Counted from the stretch's first letter, positions 1 to 9,990 are shown. The stretch: 64,000 bases of DNA from Eubacteriales bacterium SKADARSKE-1 (GCA_030920305.1 JARLUB010000001.1:124001-188000); one strand, 5' to 3'. Numbers and translations: made by a program. Notes: generated by a model from the letters alone, not told the origin.

Positions 1-2591
1 ACGAGGTTGCGAAGGATCTTAATATACCGAGCAAAGATATTATAGATCTAATAAAAAATTACTCAGGAAAAGAAAAGAAACATATGACAGCCCTGACAGA
101 AGATGAGCTAAATATAGTTTTTGAATATTTTACTCAAAAAAATCAGGTTGAAAATTTTGACAAATATTTTTCAATGATAAGACCTGTTAGGGAGGTCAAA
201 AAAGAAGAAACTGAAAAACCTAAAGAGACTGCAGAAAAAGCAGAAATAGCTAAAGAAGTTACGACGCCTGAAAAAGTAATTAAAAAAGTTGAAGAAAAAC
301 AAGCTGAAGAAAAACAAGCTGAAGAAAAAACAAAAAAAGAAATTGAAAAATCTGACATTAATAAAAAAGTGACAGATAATAAAATTGTGACACAAGACAC
401 AAATAAAACAGTTATTGATAAAAGGCCCGAACAAAAATCTCAATTTACCTCTACTACTAAAGCAACTACAGAAACGAAACCTATTAGAAATTCCGCCAGT
501 AGTTTTGCTAATATAAAATTTGCAAAACCGTTTGAGAAAAAAAATATAAATTCAGTACCATTTAAAAAAGTAGAGAAAAATGCAGTGGTTCAAGATAGGC
601 CTATAGCGCCTGCAAAGGCAAAACCAGCCTCGCGTGTAATTGATACTCGTTCTGCGCTTGTTGATATAGAACGCTACAATGAAAAGTACGACAAATTGGC
701 ATCTGAAAAGATGAAAACAGAAAATGTAGTCCAAAAGCAAAAAATAACTCAAAAATCTCAACAAAAATGGAAACCTAAACATGCAAAAAGAGAAACAGAA
801 GCGGAAAGATTAAAAAGAATTGCACTTGATCGAAAAAATAAACCAATTACAGTGTCTATTCCGGAAGAAATAACAGTTGGCGAGTTAGCTTTAAGGCTAA
901 AAGCAACAGCCGCTGAAGTTATTAAAAAGCTTATGCTGATGGGAAATATGGCATCCATTAACGATACTATTGATTTTGATACAGCGAGCTTGATTGCCTT
1001 AGAATTTCACGCTAAGGTTGAAAAAGAAGTTGTTGTGACAATAGAAGAGAGAATTATTGATGATAGCGAAGATGCTGATGAAAATCTAGTGTCAAGGGCC
1101 CCTGTAGTTGTTGTCATGGGGCATGTTGATCATGGAAAAACCTCACTTTTAGACGCTATTAGAGAAGAAAATGTAATTTCAACTGAAGCTGGTGGAATTA
1201 CTCAGCATATTGGCGCTTATCGTGTAAAAATTAACGATAAAGAAATAACATTCCTCGACACACCTGGACACGAAGCTTTTACAACAATGAGAGCACGTGG
1301 AGCACAAATTACAGACATAGCTATTTTGGTTGTAGCAGCAGACGATGGAATAATGCCGCAAACAATTGAAGCGATAAACCATGCTAAAGCTGCAGGAGTT
1401 TCTATAATTGTTGCCATTAATAAAATGGATAAACCAGGTGCTAACCCAGATGCCGTAAAACAACAATTAACAGAACATGAATTAGTTCCAGAAGAGTGGG
1501 GCGGAGATGTTCCTTGTATTCCAATATCGGCTAAGAAAAGAGAGGGTATAGAAGACCTTTTAGAGATGGTTAACCTAATTGCTGAAATGAAAGAGCTAAA
1601 AGCAAACCCAGGCAGGGCGGCAAAAGGAACAGTTATTGAAGCAAGGCTTGATAAGGGTAGAGGACCAATTGCCACTATTTTAGTGCAAAATGGAACACTA
1701 CATGTTGGTGACACTGTAGTTGCAGGCACTTGTGTTGGAAAAGTTCGTGCAATGACAAATGATAAAGGCCAAAAAGTAAAAAAAGCAGGGCCATCGGTGC
1801 CAGTTGAAATTACTGGTCTTGATAATGTACCATCGGGTGGAGATAATTTTAATGCAGTTTCAGATGATCGTTTGGCACGTGAATTAGTTGAGCAAAGACG
1901 TTCTATGATGAAAGAAGAGCAATTTAATTCTCAAACAAAAGTTACGCTTGATAATTTATTTGATCAGATGCAACAGGGAGAAGTTAAAGAACTTAAAATT
2001 ATAGTAAAAGCTGATGTACAAGGTTCGGTTGAAGCTGTAAGGCAGTCTTTATTAAGACTTAGCAATGATGAAGTGCGAGTAAATGTAATTCACGGTGCTG
2101 TTGGAGCTATTAGCGAATCTGATGTTATGTTGGCAGACGCTTCAAACGCTATAATCGTTGGGTTTAATGTTCGTCCAGATCCGGTTGCGGCAGAAAATGC
2201 TGAACGAATTGGTGTTGATATAAGATTATATAGGGTTATTTATACTTGTATAGATGAAATAGCTTCAGCTATGAAAGGTATGTTAGCTCCTAAATATCGA
2301 GAAGTTTCATTGGGTAGAGCAGAGTGCCGTCAAGTTTATAAGATTTCCAATGTTGGAGTTATCTCTGGTTGTTATGTTTTAGACGGAAAAATTGCAAGAA
2401 ATGCGCAAATTCGAGTAGTTAGAGATGGAATAGTTATAACGGAAGATAAAATTTTATCGCTTAAAAGATTTAAAGATGATGTTAAAGAAGTTGCACAAGG
2501 TTATGAATGTGGCATTGGTCTTGAAAAGTTCAATGACATAAAAGAGGGAGACATTTTCGAAGCTTTTATTATGGAAGAATATAGAGATTAA
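1..2591 (+). CDS. infB: Translation initiation factor IF-2 (5' end outside window)
   Basis: IF-2 is the GTPase that brings initiator tRNA to the 30S subunit and promotes 70S assembly. The open frame runs through the left edge (first complete codon at base 3), and the residues before the first in-window Met at 84 look like the IF2 N-terminal domain, so only a few codons are missing. A long charged Lys/Glu/Ala/Gln linker follows, then a second IF2_N domain. The G domain, numbered from Met 84, has GHVDHGKT near residue 345, DTPGHE near 392 and NKMD near 446, followed by the usual C-terminal domains ending EEYRD. It is followed by rbfA and nrnA, the common Firmicutes order. Confidence 0.97.
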   Translation, partial: EVAKDLNIPSKDIIDLIKNYSGKEKKHMTALTEDELNIVFEYFTQKNQVENFDKYFSMIRPVREVKKEETEKPKETAEKAEIAKEVTTPEKVIKKVEEKQAEEKQAEEKTKKEIEKSDINKKVTDNKIVTQDTNKTVIDKRPEQKSQFTSTTKATTETKPIRNSASSFANIKFAKPFEKKNINSVPFKKVEKNAVVQDRPIAPAKAKPASRVIDTRSALVDIERYNEKYDKLASEKMKTENVVQKQKITQKSQQKWKPKHAKRETEAERLKRIALDRKNKPITVSIPEEITVGELALRLKATAAEVIKKLMLMGNMASINDTIDFDTASLIALEFHAKVEKEVVVTIEERIIDDSEDADENLVSRAPVVVVMGHVDHGKTSLLDAIREENVISTEAGGITQHIGAYRVKINDKEITFLDTPGHEAFTTMRARGAQITDIAILVVAADDGIMPQTIEAINHAKAAGVSIIVAINKMDKPGANPDAVKQQLTEHELVPEEWGGDVPCIPISAKKREGIEDLLEMVNLIAEMKELKANPGRAAKGTVIEARLDKGRGPIATILVQNGTLHVGDTVVAGTCVGKVRAMTNDKGQKVKKAGPSVPVEITGLDNVPSGGDNFNAVSDDRLARELVEQRRSMMKEEQFNSQTKVTLDNLFDQMQQGEVKELKIIVKADVQGSVEAVRQSLLRLSNDEVRVNVIHGAVGAISESDVMLADASNAIIVGFNVRPDPVAAENAERIGVDIRLYRVIYTCIDEIASAMKGMLAPKYREVSLGRAECRQVYKISNVGVISGCYVLDGKIARNAQIRVVRDGIVITEDKILSLKRFKDDVKEVAQGYECGIGLEKFNDIKEGDIFEAFIMEEYRD
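290..322 (+). repeat. Short in-frame tandem repeat in the infB linker
   Basis: A 15-base unit encoding roughly EEKQA is repeated in tandem within the low-complexity linker of IF-2. Such linkers are poorly conserved and vary in length, so this is probably replication slippage tolerated in a disordered region. Confidence 0.7.
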
Positions 2592-2634
2592 TTAAATTTC
2601 TCACCTCTAAATTCTAGCAAAGGAGTTGAAAATT

Positions 2635-2985
2635 ATGTCTGGACATAGAATTGAAAGAATAAATGAAGATATAAAACGTGAACTTACTGCCATTTTTAGA
2701 GAACTTAAAGATCCAAGAATAACGGATAGTTTTATAAGTATTGTTAGAGTTGAGGTTACAAATGACCTATCTTACTGTACAGTTTATGTTAGCGCTATGG
2801 AAGGCAAAGAAAAAGCCGAAGTTGCCGCATGTGGGCTTAAGTCTGCATCTGGTTTTATAAAAAGAGAACTAGGCCTTAGACTTAAACTCCGGCACATTCC
2901 TTCGCTTTTATTTGTTGCTACAGACTCTATTGAATATGGGGCAAATATTTCTAAAATGCTAAATAACTTAAAGGGTGGTAGTTAA
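2635..2985 (+). CDS. rbfA: Ribosome-binding factor A
   Basis: Small KH-fold factor that binds the immature 30S subunit and helps mature the 5' end of 16S rRNA. The 116-residue protein starts MSGHRIERINEDIKREL and contains the family-typical segments DPRI and TNDLSYCTVYVS. I chose ATG 2635 because AGGAG at 2621-2625 gives a 9-base spacer; a TTG at 2626 in the same frame directly abuts that site and is unlikely. Its stop overlaps the nrnA start by one base, which implies translational coupling in an infB-rbfA-nrnA-truB operon. Confidence 0.93.
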   Translation: MSGHRIERINEDIKRELTAIFRELKDPRITDSFISIVRVEVTNDLSYCTVYVSAMEGKEKAEVAACGLKSASGFIKRELGLRLKLRHIPSLLFVATDSIEYGANISKMLNNLKGGS

Positions 2986-3938
2986 TGAACATTAGCCTCG
3001 ATGAGATTTGTTCCTTTTTGAAAACGAGAAATAATTTTTATATTCTAACACATCAATACCCAGATGGAGATACATTGGGGTCTGCTAATGCTTTGTGCCG
3101 TGCACTTCAAAAAACAGGAAAGAACGCTCGTGTTCTTTGTAGCGATAAGATACCGAAAAAATATAGTATTTTATCTCGTGGAATAAAAAAGCAGGAATTT
3201 GAAGCAGATTATATTATTAGTGTTGATGTTGCAGATACTCAACTTTTAGGCGAAAACTTGTTGAAATATTCGGATAAAATAGATTTGTGTATAGATCACC
3301 ATGAATCAAACAAAGCCTTTGCAAAAATGCAGTATATAGAGGGAAGTTCTGCGGCAACTGCTGAAATTATATATGAGCTTATAAACTTGCTTGGGGTAAA
3401 AATAGACAAACAAATTGCGGTTTGTATATATACTGGAATAACAACCGATACCGGCGGTTTTAAGTATGCAAATGCTACGCCAAGATCGTATAGAATTTCA
3501 GCTGATATGCTTGAAAAAGGAATCGATGCTTGTTCAATAAACAGAATTATGTTTGATACTAAATCTAGATCTCGCCTTGAAATAGAGAGGCAAGTTCTTG
3601 ATACAATGGAGTTCTTTTATGAATCTCGTTGTGCTGTTATTCATGTTACTCGCGAGATGATAAAAAAGGCTAAGGCAAATGAATCTGATATTGAAGGGCT
3701 GGCATCAATTCCAAGGCAAGTTGAGGGCGTTTTAGTTGGGGTTACTTTAAGAGAGCAAAAAGACGGGGTTTTTAAAGTTTCAGTTAGAACTGAAGAGGAT
3801 ATTAGCGCTGCTGCAATATGTGAAAATTTTGGTGGAGGCGGACATCAAGGTGCTGCAGGATGTAATCTTCCATATGATTTAGATGTTGCAAAAAAGAAAA
3901 TAGTTGATGCTGTTGGTTTTGCTTTTAAGGGGAAATAA
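2985..3938 (+). CDS. nrnA: DHH/DHHA1 phosphoesterase, NrnA-like oligoribonuclease/pAp phosphatase
   Basis: Manganese-dependent phosphoesterase that degrades short oligoribonucleotides and 3'-phosphoadenosine 5'-phosphate. The 317-residue protein has the DHH-family motifs in order: HQYPDGDTLGS near the N-terminus, SVDVAD, the name-giving DHH in CIDHHESN, and TDTGGFKYAN. The C-terminal DHHA1 domain ends with the glycine-rich GGGGHQGAAGC. Length and order match NrnA, and the position between rbfA and truB is the usual clostridial one. Start and stop overlap the neighbours by one base each. Confidence 0.9.
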   Translation: MNISLDEICSFLKTRNNFYILTHQYPDGDTLGSANALCRALQKTGKNARVLCSDKIPKKYSILSRGIKKQEFEADYIISVDVADTQLLGENLLKYSDKIDLCIDHHESNKAFAKMQYIEGSSAATAEIIYELINLLGVKIDKQIAVCIYTGITTDTGGFKYANATPRSYRISADMLEKGIDACSINRIMFDTKSRSRLEIERQVLDTMEFFYESRCAVIHVTREMIKKAKANESDIEGLASIPRQVEGVLVGVTLREQKDGVFKVSVRTEEDISAAAICENFGGGGHQGAAGCNLPYDLDVAKKKIVDAVGFAFKGK

Positions 3939-4849
3939 TGGACGGAATTATAGTTATAAATAAACCAAAAGGGTTTACCTCGTTTGACATTGTTGCTATT
4001 ATGAGAAAACTTTGCAACATAAAAAAAATAGGCCATTCAGGAACTCTTGACCCTATGGCCACTGGAGTTTTACCAATTTTAATTGGCAAAGCCACTAAAT
4101 TGCAAACTATGCTCCAAAATTCTCAAAAAGAATATATAGCAGAATTTAAATTAGGCATCACAACAGACAGCGAAGATATTACAGGAAAAGTCCTTACAAA
4201 AAAAAGTGTAGAGGCAAAAAAAGAAAATATCCAAGCAGTACTTTCTGACTTTCGAGGCAAAATAAAACAAATTCCTCCTATGTACTCAGCAGTTCAAAAA
4301 GATGGTGTTCGCCTTTATAACCTTGCAAGGCAAGGCATTGAAGTAGAAAGAGAGCCAAGAGAGGTCACTATTTATAAATTAGAGCTTTTAAGCTATGATG
4401 AAGTTGGGCATATAGGAAAAATCCTGGTGAAGTGCTCAAAAGGCACCTATATTCGTACTTTGTGTGCAGATATCGGTGAAAAACTTGCCTGTGGTGCTAC
4501 ACTTACGTCGCTTGAAAGAACCTTTGCAGCTTCCTTTGCAATTTCAGATAGCATTACCCTTGATGAAGCTAAGATAAGATCTCAAAACGGAACACTCGTT
4601 GATAAATTGATTCCGATTGACAGATTGTTTAAAGACTACAGTTCACTCACTGTAACTGCGGCGCAAGGGGTAAGATTAAAAAATGGTGGTGCACTTTTTC
4701 TAGATAGAACTGATGCAAAGAATGCGCCTGATAGTACTATTTTTAGAACTTACGATGACGAAGGAACGTTTTTAGGCCTTTCAATTGTGAAACAAAAAAG
4801 TGGAGAGCTTAGCCGTCTAACTAAATGGACGGAAGTTTATGAGAAGTAA
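3938..4849 (+). CDS. truB: tRNA pseudouridine(55) synthase TruB
   Basis: Converts uridine 55 in the T-loop of most tRNAs to pseudouridine. The 303-residue protein has the N-terminal GIIVINKPKGFTSFD, the catalytic aspartate in HSGTLDPMATGVLP, and YSAVQKDGVRLYNLARQG, all diagnostic of TruB. The last ~70 residues would form the PUA-like tail. The start overlaps the nrnA stop by one base, and truB is normally followed by ribF, as here. Confidence 0.95.
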   Translation: MDGIIVINKPKGFTSFDIVAIMRKLCNIKKIGHSGTLDPMATGVLPILIGKATKLQTMLQNSQKEYIAEFKLGITTDSEDITGKVLTKKSVEAKKENIQAVLSDFRGKIKQIPPMYSAVQKDGVRLYNLARQGIEVEREPREVTIYKLELLSYDEVGHIGKILVKCSKGTYIRTLCADIGEKLACGATLTSLERTFAASFAISDSITLDEAKIRSQNGTLVDKLIPIDRLFKDYSSLTVTAAQGVRLKNGGALFLDRTDAKNAPDSTIFRTYDDEGTFLGLSIVKQKSGELSRLTKWTEVYEK

Positions 4850-4988
4850 AAAGTGAAACCTATGTTTTACTAAAATTTTTGATAGGTTACATGGCAATTG
4901 TTTCACAAACATTTGGCCGTATTAATAATATTTTAGGAAATCTTGTTACTTATATTTTTACCCCCTTTGCAAAGAAGGTTAAAAAAAT

Positions 4989-5912
4989 ATGCAAAAATAT
5001 GAAAATTTAGAAAAATTAAAAGGTAAAGCTTGTGTTGCGCTGGGCTTTTTTGACGGATTGCATATAGGACACATGGCGGTTATTTCACAAATGCTAAATT
5101 TAGCAAAAAATGAAAAAATATCATCAGTGGTTTTTACTTTTGATGCTCCTCCAAAGTCAACTTTACATGGGTCAAGTGTTCAATACCTTGTTTTGCCAGA
5201 AGAAAAAGAGAAATTATTTTCCAAAATTGGCATAGACATTTTACATTCAGTTCCATTTTCTTTAGTAATGAATTTGGAGGCTGACGAATTCGTAAAAAAA
5301 ATACTAGTTGAAACATTGAATGCAAAACATATTTTTTGTGGATTCAATTATCATTTTGGAAAAGGAGGCAATTGCGGAGTTGAAAAGCTAAAAGAGCTTT
5401 GTAAGCCATACGGAATTGTGGTTCACGTGATTTCAGCAGTTCTTTGCGATGGTGAACCGGTGAGTTCAACTCGCATAAGAGAACTCATAAAATCCGGAAA
5501 TATAAATTTAGCAAATAAAATGCTGGGCCGAAAATTTAGCTATAAGTTTCCGGTTGTTAGAGGGTTAATGTTTGGCAGAAAAATTTTAACTCCCACTATT
5601 AATCAAAATTTCCCACCAAATTTTGTAACTGCGCGTTTTGGAGTATATGCAAGTTGGGCTATAATTGAAGATAAAGCTTTTTGGAGTGTTACTAATATTG
5701 GAGTGGGGCCTACAGTAAATGCCAATGCAAAACCTCATTCTGAAACATTTGCTCCGGAATATTCTGATGGAGAATTATATGATAAAGTTGTTGAAATTAA
5801 ATTGTGCGAGTTTTTAAGAGATGAACAAAAATTTAAGACTATACAAGAGCTTAAAGAACATATAATTTTAGATAAAGAAAAAGCAAAGTCTATTTTGTTA
5901 GCTAATCATTAA
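4989..5912 (+). CDS. ribF: Bifunctional riboflavin kinase / FAD synthetase
   Basis: Phosphorylates riboflavin to FMN and adenylylates FMN to FAD. The N-terminal nucleotidyltransferase domain shows GFFDGLHIGH and the later SSTRIRELIKSGN motif. The C-terminal kinase domain begins near GRKFSYKFPVVRG, with a diverged TPTIN segment where most homologues have PTAN. At 307 residues the length is normal. A 139-base spacer with no clear terminator separates it from truB, so read-through is plausible. It may work with the RibU-like riboflavin transporter subunit encoded near 19 kb. Confidence 0.93.
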   Translation: MQKYENLEKLKGKACVALGFFDGLHIGHMAVISQMLNLAKNEKISSVVFTFDAPPKSTLHGSSVQYLVLPEEKEKLFSKIGIDILHSVPFSLVMNLEADEFVKKILVETLNAKHIFCGFNYHFGKGGNCGVEKLKELCKPYGIVVHVISAVLCDGEPVSSTRIRELIKSGNINLANKMLGRKFSYKFPVVRGLMFGRKILTPTINQNFPPNFVTARFGVYASWAIIEDKAFWSVTNIGVGPTVNANAKPHSETFAPEYSDGELYDKVVEIKLCEFLRDEQKFKTIQELKEHIILDKEKAKSILLANH

Positions 5913-5941
5913 ATTAAAATATTATTATGGAGGCTGATTTT

Positions 5942-6448
5942 ATGTCTGGTTTTAAAGAAGTAGATGTTAACTCACTTAATGAAAATGTTTTTAAATTAAT
6001 TGGCGAAAAGTGGATGCTTATTACAGCGGGAGATAAAGACAAGCTAAACATGATGACTGCTAGTTGGGGTGGGTTTGGGGTGTTGTGGAATAAAAATGTA
6101 ACTTTTGCATTTATTAGGCCGCAAAGATATACCTTTGGCTTAGTTGAAAAAAATGATTATTATACTTTATCGTTTTATGATGATGATAAATATAGAGATG
6201 AACTATCATTTTGTGGCACAAATTCTGGCAAAGATATAAATAAAACAGAAAAGATATCATTTACGCCTGCTTTTGATAAAGCTCCTTACTTTAAAGAGGC
6301 AAAGCTTGTTTTTGTTTGTAAAAAGATTTATGGGCAGTTTATCTTGCCCGAATGCTTTATAGATGAAAGTTTAGGTTCAAATTATCCAAATAAAGATTAC
6401 CATAAAGTTTTTGTTGGAGAAATTGAAAAAGTTTTGATAAAAGAATGA
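5942..6448 (+). CDS. Flavin reductase-like (DIM6/NTAB-type) FMN-binding protein
   Basis: Split-barrel flavoprotein of the flavin reductase family, 168 residues. The family pattern is visible as MTASWGGFGVLWNKNVTFAFIRPQR-type text (FMN-binding strand and loop) and ENDYYTLSF-like text. ATG 5942 is preferred over the in-frame ATG at 5927 because the GGAGG site at 5929-5933 overlaps the upstream ATG and lies 8 bases before 5942. The stop overlaps the next gene by four bases (ATGA), so the two are probably co-translated. The substrate cannot be read from the sequence. Confidence 0.8.
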   Translation: MSGFKEVDVNSLNENVFKLIGEKWMLITAGDKDKLNMMTASWGGFGVLWNKNVTFAFIRPQRYTFGLVEKNDYYTLSFYDDDKYRDELSFCGTNSGKDINKTEKISFTPAFDKAPYFKEAKLVFVCKKIYGQFILPECFIDESLGSNYPNKDYHKVFVGEIEKVLIKE

Positions 6449-7176
6449 GGAAAACAGTATTAATTACAGGAGCTTCAAGGGGAATTGGGCGAGAAACTGC
6501 TAAATTATTTGCAGAAAATAATTATAGGGTAATAATAAATTATTTAAATTCTAAAATAGAAGCTGAAAATTTAGAAAAGGAACTTAAAAATGCTGGCTGC
6601 GATGCTTTTGCAGTTTGTGCAGATGTTTCAGAAAAGAAACAAGTTCAAAAGATGATGGAAGAAATAAAAGAATTTACAAATCATATTGATGTGCTTGTAA
6701 ACAATGCAGGAATCGCACAGCAAAAAATGTTCTGCGATACAACAGAAGACGATTGGGATAGACTTTTTAACGTTAATGTAAAAGGGATGTTTAATTGCTG
6801 CCAGGCTGTTTTACCAGGGATGATAAAAAGGCAAAGTGGGAAAATAGTGAATTTATCTTCTGTTTGGGGTGTTTGTGGAGCTTCATGTGAAGTTGCATAT
6901 TCGGCCAGCAAAGCTGCGGTTATTGGGTTTACTAAGGCTCTATCTAAAGAAGTGGGTGCTTGTAGAATAAATGTAAATTGTGTGGCGCCTGGTGTTATAG
7001 ATACGGACATGAATAAAAATTTAAGTGCAGAGGCAATGGAAGAATTAAAAGAATCTACGTCATTAGGTTTAACAGGCACACCAAGAGATGTTGCTGAAAT
7101 GATTTTATTTTTATCTAGTGATAAGGCAAAGTTTATAGCAGGCCAAGTTATAAATTTAAATGGTGGCTGGATATAA
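6445..7176 (+). CDS. SDR-family reductase, FabG-like; probable YmfI-type EF-P 5-aminopentanone reductase
   Basis: Classical short-chain dehydrogenase, 243 residues. It has the dinucleotide-binding TGASRGIG near residue 8, NNAGIAQQ, a catalytic Ser in LSSVWG, and YSASK with Tyr near 152 and Lys near 156. The text NNAGIAQQ, the WGVCGASCEVAYSASKAA region and GVIDTDMN resemble the Firmicutes YmfI group, which reduces 5-aminopentanone on elongation factor P, more than biosynthetic FabG. No fatty-acid genes are nearby. The alternative is a general 3-oxoacyl-ACP reductase. The start overlaps the flavin reductase stop. Confidence 0.72.
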   Translation: MRKTVLITGASRGIGRETAKLFAENNYRVIINYLNSKIEAENLEKELKNAGCDAFAVCADVSEKKQVQKMMEEIKEFTNHIDVLVNNAGIAQQKMFCDTTEDDWDRLFNVNVKGMFNCCQAVLPGMIKRQSGKIVNLSSVWGVCGASCEVAYSASKAAVIGFTKALSKEVGACRINVNCVAPGVIDTDMNKNLSAEAMEELKESTSLGLTGTPRDVAEMILFLSSDKAKFIAGQVINLNGGWI

Positions 7177-7208
7177 ATAAACTTATGGCAGGTTGCATGA
7201 ATATTTTT

Positions 7209-7256
7209 ACTAGCAAGACAAGTAGCTTTTTTAAACATATGTTTTGCTAGTTTTTA
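7209..7256 (+). terminator. Rho-independent terminator after the SDR gene
   Basis: Inverted arms CTAGCAAGAC and GTTTTGCTAG are followed by a T-run (TTTTTAT). It ends the infB-to-SDR transcription unit. Confidence 0.75.
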
Positions 7257-7282
7257 TATTATTTTGTAAATCTGCAGCCACC

Positions 7283-7311
7283 TTGAAATACTGGTTACTT
7301 TGGGCTATAAT
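7283..7311 (+). promoter_or_regulatory. Sigma-A-type promoter for the small membrane peptide gene
   Basis: TTGAAA at 7283-7288, a 17-base spacer, then a perfect TATAAT at 7306-7311. It lies 38 bases before the start of the 40-codon gene. Confidence 0.75.
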
Positions 7312-7348
7312 TAAAATTAACAAGTTTAAGTGATGAAGGAGAATTGAT

Positions 7349-7471
7349 ATGTCAAATAAAAAGACGAAACACAGTAAAACTTCACAACATAGTTTAACTG
7401 TAAGAATATTAGCAGGAATTTGTGGACTTTTAATGATAGGTTCTCTGTTTTTAACGGCACTTCACTATTAA
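7349..7471 (+). CDS. Small single-span membrane peptide, unknown function
   Basis: A 40-codon open frame with a good site (GAAGGAG about 7 bases upstream) and its own strong promoter. The first 19 residues are polar and basic (start MSNKKTKHSKTSQHS); the rest, roughly residues 20-37, is one hydrophobic segment (ILAGICGLLMIGSLFL) ending LHY. This predicts a short membrane-anchored peptide with a cytoplasmic basic tail. No family is recognised. The repeat at 7481 follows ten bases after its stop. Confidence 0.6.
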   Translation: MSNKKTKHSKTSQHSLTVRILAGICGLLMIGSLFLTALHY

Positions 7472-7480
7472 AACAAAGAG

Positions 7481-7525
7481 GGGCGCCACTTTCGCGTGAG
7501 CTTTGCTTGCACTTTCGCGGCGCCC
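7481..7525. repeat. CACTTTCGCG repeat element, copy 1
   Basis: Inverted arms GGGCGCC and GGCGCCC enclose two direct copies of CACTTTCGCG (7487-7496 and 7510-7519). It lies between the small membrane gene and metG. Other copies are at 37317, 45219, 54253 and 60341, with a half copy at 9991. Confidence 0.85.
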
Positions 7526-7577
7526 AGTTAAACTTACTTGTAGCTTATTGCTACTTTGAATTTATGAGGAGACTTTT

Positions 7578-9146
7578 ATGAGTAAAAAAACTTTTTATAT
7601 TACAACCCCTATATATTATCCATCGGGAAATCCTCACATAGGCCACAGTTTTTGCAGTGTAGCAGCTGATGTAATGGCTAGATATAAACGCCTTTCTGGG
7701 TTTGATGTTATGTTTTTAACAGGAACCGATGAACATGGTCAAAAAATAGAAACTAACGCGCAAAAAGAAGGATTATCGCCAAAAGAGTATGTTGATAAGA
7801 TAGTTTCAGAGTTTAGAAAGCTTTGGGACCTTATGAATATTTCGAATGATAAATATATTAGAACAACCGATGAACCGCACAAGCTGGCCGTACAAAAGAT
7901 ATTTAGGGCTCTTTACGATAAGGGTGAAATCTATAAAGGAACATATTCCGGACTTTATTGTAAACCTTGTGAAGCTTTTTGGACTGAATCTCAGCTAAAA
8001 GACGGTAAATGTCCAGATTGTGACCGGGAGGTTGAATATACAGAAGAAGAAGCATACTTTTTTAAATTATCAAAGTATGCAGACAAACTTTTGGATTTAT
8101 ATGAAACCAGAGCAGATTTTATAAGACCGGAATCCAGAAAAAATGAAATGATCAGTTTTATAAAATCTGGGCTTAATGATTTATGTGTTAGTCGTACAAG
8201 CTTTAGCTGGGGTGTACCGGTTGATTTTGATAAAAAGCATGTTGTGTATGTTTGGCTTGATGCTTTAACAAACTATATAACAGCGTTAGGCTACGGTTCA
8301 GATAACGACTCTGATTACCAAAAGTATTGGCCGGCCGATGTTCATTTTGTTGGCAAAGAAATTATGAGATTTCACACTATAATTTGGCCAGCGGTTTTAA
8401 TGGCTTTAGATTTGCCGCTTCCAAAGTGTGTTTATGGTCATGGTTGGTTGCTTTTTGGTGACGGTACAAAGATGTCTAAATCCAAAGGTAATGTTGTAGA
8501 CCCTAAAGTTTTGTGTGATAGATACGGAATTGATGCTATAAGGTATTTTATGCTTCGTGAGTTTCCTTTTGGAAAAGATAGCAATTTTACAAACGAAGCG
8601 CTCATCAATAGGATAAATTCAGATTTGGCAAATGATCTTGGGAATTTAGTTTCTAGAACTACAGCCATGGTTTTAAAATATTTCGATGGTAAGTTGCCGC
8701 ATGATATTGAACAAAGTGAAGCTGACGATGAACTTATTTCTACGGCTTCCTTGCTTCGAGGTAAATATGAAGAACAAATGGAAAATTTTCAGTTTTCAAG
8801 TGCATTAGCAGAAGTTTGGAAATTAATTTCACGTGCGAACAAATATATAGACGAAACTATGCCGTGGGCACTTGCAAAAGACCCTGAAAAATCAGCTAGA
8901 CTATCTGCGGTTCTTTATAATCTTTGCGAAGTGCTTAGAATTGTATCTATTTTAATTATCCCATTTATGCCAGAAACGGCACCCAAAATTCAAAAACAAA
9001 TTGGCGCAACTGGCGAAATTACAACATGGGAAAGTGCGAAGTCTTGGGGACTTTTACCTAAAGAAATTGCTATTTCTAAGGGAGAAGCACTTTTCCCTAG
9101 AATAGATATGAAAAAAGAATTAGAAGAATTAAACCTAACTATGTAA
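7578..9146 (+). CDS. metG: Methionyl-tRNA synthetase
   Basis: Class I synthetase charging tRNA-Met, 522 residues. The HIGH motif reads HIGH at residues 20-23 and KMSKS is at about 298-302. A zinc-binding insertion is present (CKPCEAFW followed by CPDC, the four-cysteine type). The protein ends near the anticodon-binding domain and lacks the C-terminal tRNA-binding extension seen in longer MetG forms. A GAGGAG site precedes ATG 7578. tatD follows 22 bases downstream, a conserved pairing in Firmicutes. Confidence 0.96.
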   Translation: MSKKTFYITTPIYYPSGNPHIGHSFCSVAADVMARYKRLSGFDVMFLTGTDEHGQKIETNAQKEGLSPKEYVDKIVSEFRKLWDLMNISNDKYIRTTDEPHKLAVQKIFRALYDKGEIYKGTYSGLYCKPCEAFWTESQLKDGKCPDCDREVEYTEEEAYFFKLSKYADKLLDLYETRADFIRPESRKNEMISFIKSGLNDLCVSRTSFSWGVPVDFDKKHVVYVWLDALTNYITALGYGSDNDSDYQKYWPADVHFVGKEIMRFHTIIWPAVLMALDLPLPKCVYGHGWLLFGDGTKMSKSKGNVVDPKVLCDRYGIDAIRYFMLREFPFGKDSNFTNEALINRINSDLANDLGNLVSRTTAMVLKYFDGKLPHDIEQSEADDELISTASLLRGKYEEQMENFQFSSALAEVWKLISRANKYIDETMPWALAKDPEKSARLSAVLYNLCEVLRIVSILIIPFMPETAPKIQKQIGATGEITTWESAKSWGLLPKEIAISKGEALFPRIDMKKELEELNLTM

Positions 9147-9168
9147 AAGCAAATGAAGAAAGGTTACT

Positions 9169-9978
9169 ATGAAAAATATTTTTGATTCGCATGCACATTA
9201 TGACGATGCAGCTTTTGACGAAGATCGAGAAACCATTTTAAACGGGCTTCAAGATAAAGGCGTTTGTAATGTAATAAATGTTGGTGCCAATATTGAAAGC
9301 TCAAAAAAATCTGTAAGTTTTAGCTTAAAATATCCGTTTATTTTTGCCGCTGTTGGAGTGCATCCGACTGAAATAAAAGATTTACCGAAAGATTACCCTG
9401 ATATTATCTTGGACCTTTTAAAAAATGAAAAAACCGTGGCAATTGGTGAAGTAGGACTTGATTACCACTATGATTTTTCGCCAAGAGATGTTCAAAAAAA
9501 GATATTTGAAGAGCAATTAAAGCTTGCAGTAGAACATAATGTTCCTGTAATTATTCATGACAGGGAAGCTCATATGGATACTATGGACTTGCTTAAAAAA
9601 TATAAACCCCGCGGTGTGGTTCATTGTTTTTCAGGTAGCCTTGAGATGGCTTTAGAAGTTATAAAATTAGGTATGTATATTGGATTAGGTGGCGCTGTGA
9701 CTTTTAAAAATGCTAAGAATCCGGTTTTAGTTGCAGAAAAAGTTCCGATAGACCGCATTTTACTCGAAACTGACGCACCTTATATGACCCCAGTACCATA
9801 CCGTGGCAAAAGATGCGATTCTTCTTTGATTAAATATACTGCCCAAAAAATTGCTGAAGTTAGAAACATTGGCGTTGATGTACTACTAGAAAAAACCAAA
9901 CAAAACGCAATAGATTTATTTTTACCAGGCAGCGAGTCGCCGCAGACAATTCGTGTATGTAGCTTGGATGGTATTTAA
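9169..9978 (+). CDS. tatD: TatD-family metal-dependent DNase/hydrolase
   Basis: TIM-barrel metal hydrolase, 269 residues. Metal-binding residues are visible as DSHAHYD at the N-terminus, the Glu in IGEVGLDYHYD, HDREAH, VHCFSG, and the late Asp in LLETDAPY. The family includes 3'-5' DNases involved in DNA repair; the exact substrate is not determinable here. It probably shares a transcript with metG and ends at a strong terminator about 60 bases later. Confidence 0.92.
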   Translation: MKNIFDSHAHYDDAAFDEDRETILNGLQDKGVCNVINVGANIESSKKSVSFSLKYPFIFAAVGVHPTEIKDLPKDYPDIILDLLKNEKTVAIGEVGLDYHYDFSPRDVQKKIFEEQLKLAVEHNVPVIIHDREAHMDTMDLLKKYKPRGVVHCFSGSLEMALEVIKLGMYIGLGGAVTFKNAKNPVLVAEKVPIDRILLETDAPYMTPVPYRGKRCDSSLIKYTAQKIAEVRNIGVDVLLEKTKQNAIDLFLPGSESPQTIRVCSLDGI

Positions 9979-9990
9979 ATATAAAGCGCA

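Noticed and set aside
1217-1729. 170-codon open frame antisense to infB
   Set aside because: It is a shadow of the IF-2 G-domain codons; the plus-strand protein is unmistakable and the antisense frame has no ribosome site or family motifs.
6681-7238. 185-codon open frame antisense to the SDR gene
   Set aside because: Overlaps the SDR catalytic region and crosses the terminator; no ribosome site or motif.
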